Shown piece by piece: positions 10,001 through 17,149 of a DNA stretch of 64,000 bases. The position numbers and the translations under genes are program-made. The DNA is taken from NCBI RefSeq assembly GCF_009676955.1, contig NZ_CP045696.1, forward strand, positions 3,167,501 to 3,231,500. The letters run 5' to 3'. The first letter of the stretch is position 1. Each line of letters starts with the position of its first letter. The stretch comes from Sodaliphilus pleomorphus (GTDB lineage Bacteria > Bacteroidota > Bacteroidia > Bacteroidales > Muribaculaceae). A model generated the notes under the pieces. That model searched no databases, was not told the origin of the DNA, and worked only from the letters and a program-made list of their open reading frames with translations.

Positions 10001-10195
10001 CACGCCCTCGGCATCGGTCCAGTTGAAGGTGATGGCCTGGGCCTCGGCAAGCGTCAGGATCTTCATGTTGGAATTGGTAGCCTCGACCCGGGCAGGCGCC
10101 TGCAATGGGGATGTCGAAGCCAGGGCTTGTGTTGAAAATGTAGCCACGCTCACCGCAAGCAAGAGCGAGGCAAAAACGTAGAATTTTCTCATCAC
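7049..10195 (-). CDS. Large secreted protein with a C-terminal tail like a type IX sorting domain
   Basis: A 1048-residue exported protein of unknown function. Residues 1-27 are a Sec signal peptide (MMRKFYVFASLLLAVSVATF, then QALA). The body is a chain of beta-rich segments reminiscent of fibronectin type III or Ig-like repeats, for example KWDITLTWSSNLN and KFNLYIVDDAGNRTLL. I see no catalytic motif. The last 40 or so residues (SVVYYSTTGQVSN, then an Asn-Ile-Lys-Val strand and ending KKLIVK) have the layout of type IX secretion sorting tails. This suggests outer-membrane export and surface anchoring. The gene is monocistronic: strong promoter at 10325-10355, leader of about 125 bases, and terminator at 6985-7010. 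An alternative start is the second Met. Confidence 0.7.
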   Translation of the reverse strand: MMRKFYVFASLLLAVSVATFSTQALASTSPLQAPARVEATNSNMKILTLAEAQAITFNWTDAEGVRHTNSIADPATDPRHIVALLREIFINKKVPGIKKVGYSSANVELPDTGVVCYTITDAALDSKSWPGHSLTDRFEDNNDIRTIYDIPTPLEVKDAAGKVIGHYGDYTPDDEGYTTLLVKVKRNPTDASAFATTYDALVNGLSSDIEEVVLLTQGKYYAKGDGIAKTGALYKTSGTASSFYFISKGRARRVADTGRTWSFAPHFGLYEEYSPEDVNSSTQITDVWVKMKNGNDYKVQHDCGSVIDNSHQFNMAATYEEHSVNNMVFFIPDRRLENWSARDSYGSFNCYNPSYAPAVAMLSIPLKAAGTQNASEKNKWDITLTWSSNLNAATGNVIPQKFNLYIVDDAGNRTLLKQDFADAPDAQGNYHYTYTVDKEEKGRIIRYVVEGAPLEGEFTPVASNEDLVEVPGLDPNQRLQLGLNVRPVSDYRLNEQRNVYCNHLDVSNATGTYITETQLTKPNARMELYRHWTATDGKAQEALVATIYKFVKDGDKGYTYAMTHSNQDHLQKSAVYGPSDNSTHFVVATGSTDGKINFGKLEVWDQFSASTSQNQQPGRYTYDVRYLWDGIKTDKEANPYGVDYFYSTAVPVEVYKTTVGDNNQTFTAAQVEADHVLNTIDRGTLDSSKPAVTLSLEDDRDINYYKVYRLELDRNAYPSTEDKRAQDETGYANMSGSDRYDVFESGNFLNTVNTADGAKIADETAMQASDASTYARRMVPVIWTNRYSLDGTLDATAQNTYGAPIVTVQRVGVTAKLADGSSVETSNFAFSHNGVTGRYYKVPLSLQAIVPSTLRPVKYRIWRSTPDDVAMEGTDVAAYQKRLDQKGHPLTVNVDENGNMSFDASNAGETLQTAISETEDGQQKVWIPIADYFGARSVKENDGFDNFDVTYYVRIYCVPATTTAAKAAVASADATATPYYVAEAQLTVPVVGSNVVTSVTSVDASSQAQSVVYYSTTGQVSNVPFAGVNIKVTTYNDGHKTVKKLIVK

Positions 10196-10324
10196 TGACT
10201 AAAAAAAATTATTATTAAAACGAGTTAAATAAAAGTTTATGGAGTAGTAGCTGTTGATGTCTAATCCAAAGTCTTGAACTCAGGTTAAGCATGAAAGGCT
10301 TCCCTACTTTTCCTAATTGGGGTG

Positions 10325-10355
10325 CAAAGGTAAGAAGAAACTATGTGTATTGCAA
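10325..10355 (-). promoter_or_regulatory. Promoter of the 1048-residue secreted protein
   Basis: Leftward TTG (10355-10353), 20 bases, TACCTTTG (10332-10325). The transcript would carry a leader of about 125 bases, long for this window. Bases 10196-10320 hold no gene I can see and are AT-rich near the start codon. Confidence 0.7.
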
Positions 10356-10480
10356 GCGATTAAAGAAATTTAATCATTAAAAAACAAAAATTTAAACAAA
10401 ACATGGACATGCTTGGGGCTATTTGGAAATGAAAATCGGATATTTTGGCATTTTAAGTCTTTTATTCTAATAAAAACAGC

Positions 10481-10488
10481 TAATTTTG
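10481..10488 (+). promoter_or_regulatory. -7 box immediately before the small lipoprotein start
   Basis: TAATTTTG matches TAnnTTTG and ends only five bases before the ATG at 10494. Transcription starting 4-5 bases after the box would give a leaderless or nearly leaderless mRNA, or would favour the second ATG at 10506. The -33 element is not clear. Confidence 0.5.
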
Positions 10489-10493
10489 TAAAT

Positions 10494-10676
10494 ATGAAAC
10501 GAGCGATGAAATATATGGTTCTGGTCGTGTTGCTGCTTTCGGCAACGGGGATGCTCGGCGCCTGCTCGCGTGCCGTGTTCTATGAGGATGGCGACTTCGA
10601 CTACGACGACGATGCGCAACAGGAGATGCGCATGCTCAACAGCGAGATCGACAACGATGACCAGTGGCACGAGTAA
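10494..10676 (+). CDS. Small acidic lipoprotein, 60 residues
   Basis: I place the start at 10494 (MKRAMKYMVLVV). The frame is open further upstream, but that stretch overlaps the promoter box. The hydrophobic signal ends in a lipobox, Leu21-Gly22-Ala23-Cys24, so the mature lipoprotein would be only 37 residues. That tail is strongly acidic (EDGDFDYDDDA and later SEIDNDDQ). Nothing identifies a function. It could be a stress- or metal-related envelope peptide, but that would be a guess. The ATG at 10506 is an equally good signal-peptide start. The LUD-domain gene follows 40 bases later on the same strand. Confidence 0.6.
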   Translation: MKRAMKYMVLVVLLLSATGMLGACSRAVFYEDGDFDYDDDAQQEMRMLNSEIDNDDQWHE

Positions 10677-10716
10677 GCGTCATTTGGCCAAGTAAAATTT
10701 CCCCCTTTGTTCAACT

Positions 10717-11355
10717 ATGACACCCACTGAAATAAGAAACGAACGGCTGGCCAAGAAGATCATGAAAAACTTGACCCGCCGCCACTTTGAGAGCTATTTT
10801 TGCAAAAATGCTGCCGAGGCCATCCACAAGGTGATGCAACTCATGCCGCAGGGCAGCACCGTGACCTGGGGCGGCTCGATGACCCTGCGCGACATGGGCC
10901 TGACGCAAGCCGTGAAGCAATCGGGCCATTACACCGTCTACGACCGCGACGAGGCTACAACTCCGCAAGCGAAGCGGCAGTGCTACCTCAAGGCCTTCGA
11001 TTGCGATTACTATCTCACTTCGGTCAACGCCATGAGCGAGGACGGCGTGCTGGTGAACGTTGACGGCAACGGCAACCGCGTGGCCGCTATCACTTGGGGG
11101 CCGAAGCGCGTGATCATGGTGGTGGGCATGAACAAGGTGGCTGCCAGTGTCGAGGCCGCCCTGATGCGTGCACGCCACACGGCTGCCCCCATCAACACTG
11201 CCCGCATGCAGCTCGACACACCATGCACCCGCGACGGAGCTTGCCACAACTGCAATGCCGAGCACTGCATATGCAACTATGTGCACTTCATGCGCAACTC
11301 CTATCCGGCTGGGCGCCACATCGTGATACTTGTGAATGAGCCCTGGGGCTATTGA
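10717..11355 (+). CDS. LUD-domain protein, lactate-utilisation LutC/YkgG-like
   Basis: A 212-residue cytoplasmic protein of the LUD (DUF162) family. The family includes LutC, part of an iron-sulfur lactate oxidation complex, and stand-alone proteins of unknown role. Recognisable features are the TVTWGGSMTLRDMG loop, YDRDEATTP, and the SVNAMSEDGVLVNVDGNGNR block near the middle. The C-terminal third has a Cys-rich stretch (CTRDGACHNCNAEHCIC), suggesting a metal or iron-sulfur site. No lutA or lutB partner is nearby, so a role in lactate oxidation is not supported by context. I regard it as a stand-alone LUD protein. Confidence 0.85.
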   Translation: MTPTEIRNERLAKKIMKNLTRRHFESYFCKNAAEAIHKVMQLMPQGSTVTWGGSMTLRDMGLTQAVKQSGHYTVYDRDEATTPQAKRQCYLKAFDCDYYLTSVNAMSEDGVLVNVDGNGNRVAAITWGPKRVIMVVGMNKVAASVEAALMRARHTAAPINTARMQLDTPCTRDGACHNCNAEHCICNYVHFMRNSYPAGRHIVILVNEPWGY

Positions 11356-11379
11356 GTGTTGCCGGCACGAGGGCTTGTG

Positions 11380-11410
11380 TTGCCTGGTGTGGTTTTTAGT
11401 GGTATCTTTG
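11380..11410 (+). promoter_or_regulatory. Promoter of the 134-residue exported protein
   Basis: TTG (11380-11382), 20 bases, TATCTTTG (11403-11410), then a leader of about 25 bases to the ATG at 11439. Confidence 0.7.
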
Positions 11411-11438
11411 CCCTCGATTTTAAAGGAATGAACGAAAA

Positions 11439-11843
11439 ATGAAAAAAATGATTATCGCCCTTGCCGGCGTTGCCTGCCTGGTTGCTCCTGCAACGGCTCA
11501 AACTATCTCTACTCCACGCCCCGAGGCTGCAACCCAGTACTTCGCCAGTGTAGAAGGGTTCAACTTGATGAAATCGGCCCTGGTGAGGGCAATTGGCAAT
11601 GTCAAGGCTGCCAGCTCGGCCGAGGCACTGAGCAAGGCTGTGTATACCTATATCAAGAGTTACCTGCCCATGAACAAGTACTACAGCGGCCTCACGGCCG
11701 CCCAGAAGAAGCAAATCGACACATTGCAGCGCCAGGTGGGGTTGCACATCAACGCCAAGCAGGCCAAGTATGGCTGCAAGAAGGCTGTGGATGCTGCCAT
11801 CAACAAGGCTACACTCGAGGCCATGGCTGCCATGGCGCGGTAG
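11439..11843 (+). CDS. Small exported protein of unknown function, 134 residues
   Basis: The first 21 residues (MKKMIIALAGVACLVAPATA, then Q) are a typical Sec signal peptide with an Ala-Xaa-Ala cleavage site. The mature part is about 113 residues, basic and mainly helical, rich in Ala and Lys, with a single Cys in KYGCKKAVD. I recognise no family. It stops four bases before the convergent mutS2 gene and has its own promoter, so it should be expressed alone. A periplasmic role is inferred only from the signal peptide. Confidence 0.7.
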   Translation: MKKMIIALAGVACLVAPATAQTISTPRPEAATQYFASVEGFNLMKSALVRAIGNVKAASSAEALSKAVYTYIKSYLPMNKYYSGLTAAQKKQIDTLQRQVGLHINAKQAKYGCKKAVDAAINKATLEAMAAMAR

Positions 11844-11847
11844 GGCG

Positions 11848-14322
11848 CTACTCCAGGTCGACCACAGTGATGCCTGCGCCGCCCAGCTGCACGTGCTCGT
11901 CGCGGTAGCTTTTCACACCAGGCACGGTGTTGAGATACTGCCGGATGAGGGTGCGCAGTATGCCAGTGCCTGTGCCGTGGAGTATGCGCACACGCTTGGC
12001 GTTGAACTGGATGGCATCGTCTATAAAGTAGGTGATGGCCTGCACCGCCTCGTCGCCGCGCATGCCGCGCACGTCGATATCGGGCTTGAAGTTGAGCTGA
12101 CGGCTGCGTATCTCGTCGCTGGTCGCCTTGCTCACGGTGGGTTTGGGTGCCGATTTAGCGGGCTGGCGCAGGGTGCGTTGCAGGTGCTTGATGTCGACGC
12201 GGGTCTTAATGTTGCCAAAGGCCACGGTAGCGCTGTTGCCCTCAAGGCTCATCACGGTGCCCACGGTGGTCGAGCCCTTGAGTTGCACGTTGTCGCCCAC
12301 CGCCAGCGGGCGGTCGTTGTTGGCTTTCGGGCTTTGGCCGTTGGAGGGCTTGCGTGGCTGCTGCTGGCGCTGTGGCAGGGCGCGCTTGGGTTGCAGCTTG
12401 CGCATTTCTTCGGCATCGAGACCCTCTTCGGCTTGCTGCAACCGCTGCTTGAACTCGTCGAGATGCTGGCGCACCTCGCGCGTTTTTTCTTTTTCGGCCT
12501 GCATCTCTTTGATTTGCCTTATGGTTTTCTCAATCTCGGCATTGCTCTGCTTGAGCAGTTGCTGTGCCTCGTTTTTGGCTTCCTTGATGATGAGTTTGTG
12601 CTCTTGGGCAATTTTCTCGAGGCGCTCGTTGTAGTCGGCCGCAATCTTGTCGAGACGTTTCTCCTTCTGATGCACGTCGTAGCGCTTGTTTTCCCAGTAT
12701 CGGCGGTCGCGCACGATGTCGAGCAGATACTTGTCCATGTTGATGTAGTCGCTGCCCACCAGTTGCGAGGCCTTGTCGATGACTTGCTGCGGCAATCCGA
12801 TCTTGCGGGCTATCTCGATGGCAAATGAGCTGCCAGGGTAGCCTATCGAGAGCTGAAACAGGGGCTGCATGCGCTGCCGGTCGTAGAGCATGGCGCCGTT
12901 GACCAGACCGTCGGTTTCCTCGGCAAAGTGCTTGAGGTTCTGGTAGTGGGTGGTGACGACACCGTAGAGCTGCTTGTAGTTGAGTTGCTCGAGTATGGCT
13001 TGGGCAATGGCCGCGCCTATGTGTGGCTCGGTGCCGCTGCCAAACTCGTCGATGAGTATCATCGTGTTGCTGTCGCCGCGCTGCAAGAAGGTTTTCATGT
13101 TGTGCAGGTGACTGCTGTAGGTGCTCAGGTCGTCTTCGATCGACTGCTGGTCGCCTATGTCGATGAAGATGCTCTTGAAGATGCCCATGTGGCTGTTGTC
13201 GTATAGGGTGGGCAGCACGCCGCACTGCATCATGTACTGCACGATGCCTACCGTCTTGAGACACACACTCTTGCCACCGGCGTTGGGCCCCGAGATGATG
13301 ATAATGCGATTTTTCTTGTTGAGCTCGATATCGAGCGGCACTACTGCCTTGCCTTGCTCCTTGAGCGCGAGGTAGAGTGCGGGATGCTGGGCATGGTACC
13401 ACTCGGCCATGGGCGCCTCTTCGATGTGGGGCATGTGGGCGTCGACGTCGCGCGCAAAGGCGGCCTTGGCGCGGATGAAGTCGATGAGGCCCAGGGTGGA
13501 GTAGGTGGCCAGCAGCTCCTCGATGTGGGGGCGTATGAGGTCGGTCACAGCGGTGAGGATGCGCACGATCTCGCGCTGTATCTCGGCCTCGGTCTCGCGT
13601 ATGCGGTTGTTGGCCTCGACAATCTCTTCGGGCTCGATAAACACGGTCTTGCCACTGGCACTCTCGTCGTGCACGATGCCGTGCACCTTGCGCTTGTGCA
13701 TGGGCGATACGGGCAGTACCAGGCGTCCGTCGCGCACCGAGGGGGTCGTGTCGCTGTCGAGCACCCCGTCTTGGCGGCCTCGGGCAATGATGCGGCGCAT
13801 GATGCCGTTGATGCTGGCCGTGGTAGAGTTCAAGGTCGAGCGCAGTTGGGCCAGTTGGGGCGAGGCATTGTCCTTGATGTTGCCAAACTTGTCGAGCACG
13901 CGTTGAGCCTCGGCGCTTATCTGTGGAAAGGCCTGCATGCCGGCCGTGAGCTGTGCCAGGGCAGGGTAGCTCATGCGGCCCTCGTCGTCGGGCCTGAAAA
14001 AGGCGATGATGCCTGCTATGGTGGCCAGCGAGCGCTGCAAGTCGTAGAGATGCTCGGCGGTGATCCATGTGCCGGGTGCAGCGATGCTCCTGAGCGGGGT
14101 GCGCAGGTCAAAGAAATAGTTGAGCGGAAACTCGCGCTTCGACTCAATGATGCCCACAAACTCGTTGACCTGTGTGAGCCAGGCCTTCACCTGGTTGTGG
14201 CGCGACGAGAATTGCATCTTCTCGCACCAGGCCACACCCATGGGGCTGATGCAGCGTTTGGCTATCTCGTGGCGCACCACGTCAAATCCTATCTTGTTTT
14301 CAAAATTGCTTGGATATATCAT
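11848..14322 (-). CDS. mutS2: Endonuclease MutS2 (Smr domain)
   Basis: An 824-residue MutS paralogue. Current knowledge of the family is suppression of homologous recombination and splitting of collided ribosomes. It lacks the mismatch-recognition domain of MutS. The ATPase Walker A loop SGPNAGGKS has its Lys at residue 351. Walker B (ILIDEFGSGTE) and a long charged coiled coil (roughly 515-620) follow. A KOW-like segment comes next. The C-terminal Smr nuclease domain carries DVRGMRGDEA and LHGTGTGILR. All expected parts are intact. It is the last gene of a leftward group with the metallo-hydrolase and lipoprotein genes, 43 bases after the former. Confidence 0.95.
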   Translation of the reverse strand: MIYPSNFENKIGFDVVRHEIAKRCISPMGVAWCEKMQFSSRHNQVKAWLTQVNEFVGIIESKREFPLNYFFDLRTPLRSIAAPGTWITAEHLYDLQRSLATIAGIIAFFRPDDEGRMSYPALAQLTAGMQAFPQISAEAQRVLDKFGNIKDNASPQLAQLRSTLNSTTASINGIMRRIIARGRQDGVLDSDTTPSVRDGRLVLPVSPMHKRKVHGIVHDESASGKTVFIEPEEIVEANNRIRETEAEIQREIVRILTAVTDLIRPHIEELLATYSTLGLIDFIRAKAAFARDVDAHMPHIEEAPMAEWYHAQHPALYLALKEQGKAVVPLDIELNKKNRIIIISGPNAGGKSVCLKTVGIVQYMMQCGVLPTLYDNSHMGIFKSIFIDIGDQQSIEDDLSTYSSHLHNMKTFLQRGDSNTMILIDEFGSGTEPHIGAAIAQAILEQLNYKQLYGVVTTHYQNLKHFAEETDGLVNGAMLYDRQRMQPLFQLSIGYPGSSFAIEIARKIGLPQQVIDKASQLVGSDYINMDKYLLDIVRDRRYWENKRYDVHQKEKRLDKIAADYNERLEKIAQEHKLIIKEAKNEAQQLLKQSNAEIEKTIRQIKEMQAEKEKTREVRQHLDEFKQRLQQAEEGLDAEEMRKLQPKRALPQRQQQPRKPSNGQSPKANNDRPLAVGDNVQLKGSTTVGTVMSLEGNSATVAFGNIKTRVDIKHLQRTLRQPAKSAPKPTVSKATSDEIRSRQLNFKPDIDVRGMRGDEAVQAITYFIDDAIQFNAKRVRILHGTGTGILRTLIRQYLNTVPGVKSYRDEHVQLGGAGITVVDLE

Positions 14323-14365
14323 GCTTAGCGGTTGTGTTTAAAATGATGTGAAACTCGACTGCATG

Positions 14366-15130
14366 TCACGGCACGCGCACAATCTGGGTGTCGTAGGCAA
14401 GGTCCACATTGCGGGGCAGCTTCTGGCAGGTGACGCTGTGGAAACCGGCCTCGTGACTCATGTGAATGAAAAGCGCCCGGCCTGGTTCGATGCGCCGCAC
14501 GAGTTCGAGCGACTCCTCGATACTGAGGTGGCTGTGGTGAGGCTTGTGCCAGCGCAGGGCGTTGATCACAAGCAGCGGCGTGCCGTGCAACCTCTCGACC
14601 TGGGCGGGCGGTAGTGTCTTGCAGTCGGTGATGTAGGCCAGCGGGCCGATGCGGAAGCCTGTGATGCGCAGCTTGTCGTGCATCACAGGTATGGGCTCGA
14701 CAGCAACGTTGCCTATCATGAAAGGGCCGTCGGCTATGGGCACGAGGTCGAGCTTGGGCACGCCGGGATACAGGTGGGTCCCGAAGGCATAGGGCATGGT
14801 CAGGTGCAAGCGGTCGATCACGTCCTGACGGGCATAGACCGGAAAACTGTGCTTGTAGCTGTAGGGGCGCAGGTCGTCGATGCCGGCCACGTGGTCGTAG
14901 TGGATGTGGGTGAGCAACAGCGCGTCGAGGGCCTGGCTCGATGCGCGCAGCACCTGCTGCCTGAAGTCGGGGCCACAGTCGATGAGCAGGCTCTTGCCCT
15001 TGTAGCGCACGATTGCCGATGTGCGCAGGCGCTTGTCGCGCGGGTCGCTCGACTGGCACACTGCACAGTGGCACCCTATCGAGGGCACGCCGCAGCTGGT
15101 GCCAGTGCCCAAAAACTCGATTTCCAACAT
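14366..15130 (-). CDS. MBL-fold metallohydrolase, PhnP-like
   Basis: A 254-residue metallo-beta-lactamase-fold hydrolase. I chose the start at 15130 (MLEIEFLGTGTSCG), which begins exactly where family members begin. A longer open frame would run into the preceding lipoprotein gene. The metal-binding motif THIHYDH is present, with later His residues in IPVMHD and FIHMSHEAG. The Cys-rich N-terminal segment (CGVPSIGCHCAVC) is typical of the PhnP/cyclic-phosphodiesterase branch found throughout Bacteroidetes. Those proteins act on phosphodiesters, but the substrate here is unknown. The gene lies between the lipoprotein gene (29-base gap) and mutS2. Confidence 0.85.
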   Translation of the reverse strand: MLEIEFLGTGTSCGVPSIGCHCAVCQSSDPRDKRLRTSAIVRYKGKSLLIDCGPDFRQQVLRASSQALDALLLTHIHYDHVAGIDDLRPYSYKHSFPVYARQDVIDRLHLTMPYAFGTHLYPGVPKLDLVPIADGPFMIGNVAVEPIPVMHDKLRITGFRIGPLAYITDCKTLPPAQVERLHGTPLLVINALRWHKPHHSHLSIEESLELVRRIEPGRALFIHMSHEAGFHSVTCQKLPRNVDLAYDTQIVRVP

Positions 15131-15159
15131 AGCGTTTCTGTATCTGTCTTTATCAGTAT

Positions 15160-16083
15160 CTATTTCCTGAATTTCTTGAGTATCCCGTCTTGAAAATAGA
15201 GAAAGCGGCCGCCGTCGTAGTACCAGTACTCCTTGAGCCCCGTCTGGTCGGGCAACTGGTTGATCGAGCTGGGGTTGCCCATCGCCAGCCTGCACTCCTC
15301 CTTGGTCATCTCAAGGGCAATCTGGCCGTGCACGATGCGTTGCCAGTTCTCGTCGGAGATGTTGGGGTAGCTCAAGTGCAGGTCTTGGCGGGCAAACATG
15401 CTGTCGAAGTCACGGCTGTGCATCGCGCTCGCTCCTGTCGAGAGCCACAACATGGCCCGCTCGCGGTTGTCGCTGGCTGTGAACATCACTTTCAGCGGCA
15501 GTACCTTGTTGCCTGGCAGCACGCTGTCGATGTGCACCTTGATGAATTGCCGCCCGTCGATCATCTCCTCGGTCGCAGGATTGTACCATATCCGCGTCTT
15601 TATGTAGTAGTCGTGCCCGACCAGCTGGCTCGACACCTGTCGCACGACGTCCATGTCGATCATGAAGGGTAGTGTGTAGTCGCTGTGCAGCTCAGCCAGC
15701 GTCTTGCCGGTGGCGATGCCGTAGGTGTGCGCGCCGTCGCTGAACTTCAAGGTCACGTCGTGGCGGTTGTCGAGCACACTGCCGGTGTCGTAGCCGGCAT
15801 AGCTCAGCACATGGCCGGCCAGGTGCAGCGTGTCGGGGTTGTAGGCATCGCTATGCGTGAAGATGAGGCGCACCTGGTCGTCGGTCACATAAAACTGCTT
15901 GCCCGCTTTCCAGTGTGCCACCGAGTCGGGCTCAAGCCGCAGCGAGGGCACCGCCTTGGGGCCCTTGTACTGTGCAAGCTCCTTGCGGGCTTGCTTCTCG
16001 CTCACTGCCGTGGTGCTCTCTATGCCCGTGCCGCAACTCACCAGGGCAAGAAGTAGCAATATGTAGCTCAATGTCTTTCCCAT
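15160..16083 (-). CDS. Lipoprotein of unknown function, 307 residues
   Basis: The start is set at 16083 (MGKTLSYILLLLALVSCGTG), which gives a textbook lipoprotein signal with Cys17. The longer open frame has no such signal and runs over the promoter. The C-terminal part (MTKEECRLAMGNPSSIN, then YWYYDGGRFLYFQDG) resembles the BamE/SmpA-like fold found in many Bacteroidales lipoproteins, where a small domain scores residues before a Trp-Tyr strand. This is a weak fold-level impression. It heads the operon with the MBL hydrolase and mutS2. A TAACTTTG box at 16093-16100 lies only nine bases upstream. Confidence 0.7.
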   Translation of the reverse strand: MGKTLSYILLLLALVSCGTGIESTTAVSEKQARKELAQYKGPKAVPSLRLEPDSVAHWKAGKQFYVTDDQVRLIFTHSDAYNPDTLHLAGHVLSYAGYDTGSVLDNRHDVTLKFSDGAHTYGIATGKTLAELHSDYTLPFMIDMDVVRQVSSQLVGHDYYIKTRIWYNPATEEMIDGRQFIKVHIDSVLPGNKVLPLKVMFTASDNRERAMLWLSTGASAMHSRDFDSMFARQDLHLSYPNISDENWQRIVHGQIALEMTKEECRLAMGNPSSINQLPDQTGLKEYWYYDGGRFLYFQDGILKKFRK

Positions 16084-16092
16084 TTCTGATTG

Positions 16093-16100
16093 CAAAGTTA
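16093..16100 (-). promoter_or_regulatory. -7 box of the lipoprotein-MBL-mutS2 group
   Basis: TAACTTTG read leftward ends nine bases before the ATG at 16083, so the leader would be about five bases. No good -33 TTG is present at the usual distance. Confidence 0.5.
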
Positions 16101-16162
16101 CAAAAAGATGCCCGATTTCAGAAATCTCACCCTCACAGCCAACGTTCACCGCTTTCTTGCTA

Positions 16163-17149
16163 TTACACCAATAGGCCTACGCCCTGTTTTACAAATTGTT
16201 TTATTCTATAAAGATAAATGAATCCTATGCGTTGTAATTGGACATCTTGGCTATTCACAATATAATATTTTGCACTGTTGCATATCTCAATTGGAATTGT
16301 TGCCGTTGTTTGCAATGCTGCAGCGGTGTCAAGAACATCGCACACTAAATATAGTATTTTACAAGCAATCCAGCCTTTTGTTTTAATTAAAAGATTTTGA
16401 TACGTCACAAAACTCGAGAGCTCAGATGCAACTGCATAGTGGCAACTCTGTCTTAATTGGCTTGCTTTGTTAGAGCCTGTCAGCGATTGTTTTCGTTTAA
16501 CATAATTGTAATGAACATGGTTTGTAAACAGGAAACTATGAGCTTGACAGATTGCCGTAGTTGTCCACAAGTCGTCTTCCGACATCTTGAATTGAAACTG
16601 TAATTTATGTTGAGTTATGAACCTTTTCTTCCATAAGTAAGCAAAAACTAAAGGCGTGAATGTTTCGGTTCGGTGAAGTATATTAAAGGCATCTTCTCCC
16701 GTTGTTACTATGTTGCTGAGACTTTGTGGAATTTGCCGCAGTTCAATGTTTTTTGTTGCAAATTTAATCTTTATTCCTCCTATGGCGACATCGCAGTTTG
16801 ATTTGGAGAAGTGGTAATAAAAATCGAGAAAATCAGTCGATGCAATCGTGTCATCACTGTCAACAAAAGCAACGATTTCCCCTTGTGCGCTTTTTAACCC
16901 CGTGTTTCGTGCATTTGACACCCCTTGATTTGGCGTAGAGATAACTATAAGCGAGTGTAGTGCGGGAGGCGTTACACTTCGGATTTTATCTAAAGTGTCG
17001 TCGGTCGAGCCATCGTTGACGACAATTGTTTCAACAAGAATCTGTTGTATCGAGAAAATCGATTCAAGACATTCAACAATAGTACGAGAAGCGTTAAATG
17101 CTGGGACAATGATAGATAGACTGGGAGTGGAAATACACTTAACTGACAT
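16163..17149 (-). CDS. Family 2 glycosyltransferase, last gene of the LanC/PCAT operon
   Basis: A 328-residue inverting glycosyltransferase of the GT-A fold. The N-terminal Rossmann segment SLSIIVPAFNASRTI, the nucleotide-binding VVNDGSTDDTL, the GVSNARNTGL motif and the metal-binding FVDSDD are all canonical. The C-terminal 130 residues are poorly conserved, and I see no membrane helix, so it should be cytoplasmic. Its start overlaps the end of the exporter gene by 11 bases, indicating translational coupling. The gene is AT-rich like the rest of its operon. It may glycosylate the operon's product (a peptide or a cell-wall component); the acceptor cannot be read from sequence. Confidence 0.85.
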   Translation of the reverse strand: MSVKCISTPSLSIIVPAFNASRTIVECLESIFSIQQILVETIVVNDGSTDDTLDKIRSVTPPALHSLIVISTPNQGVSNARNTGLKSAQGEIVAFVDSDDTIASTDFLDFYYHFSKSNCDVAIGGIKIKFATKNIELRQIPQSLSNIVTTGEDAFNILHRTETFTPLVFAYLWKKRFITQHKLQFQFKMSEDDLWTTTAICQAHSFLFTNHVHYNYVKRKQSLTGSNKASQLRQSCHYAVASELSSFVTYQNLLIKTKGWIACKILYLVCDVLDTAAALQTTATIPIEICNSAKYYIVNSQDVQLQRIGFIYLYRIKQFVKQGVGLLV

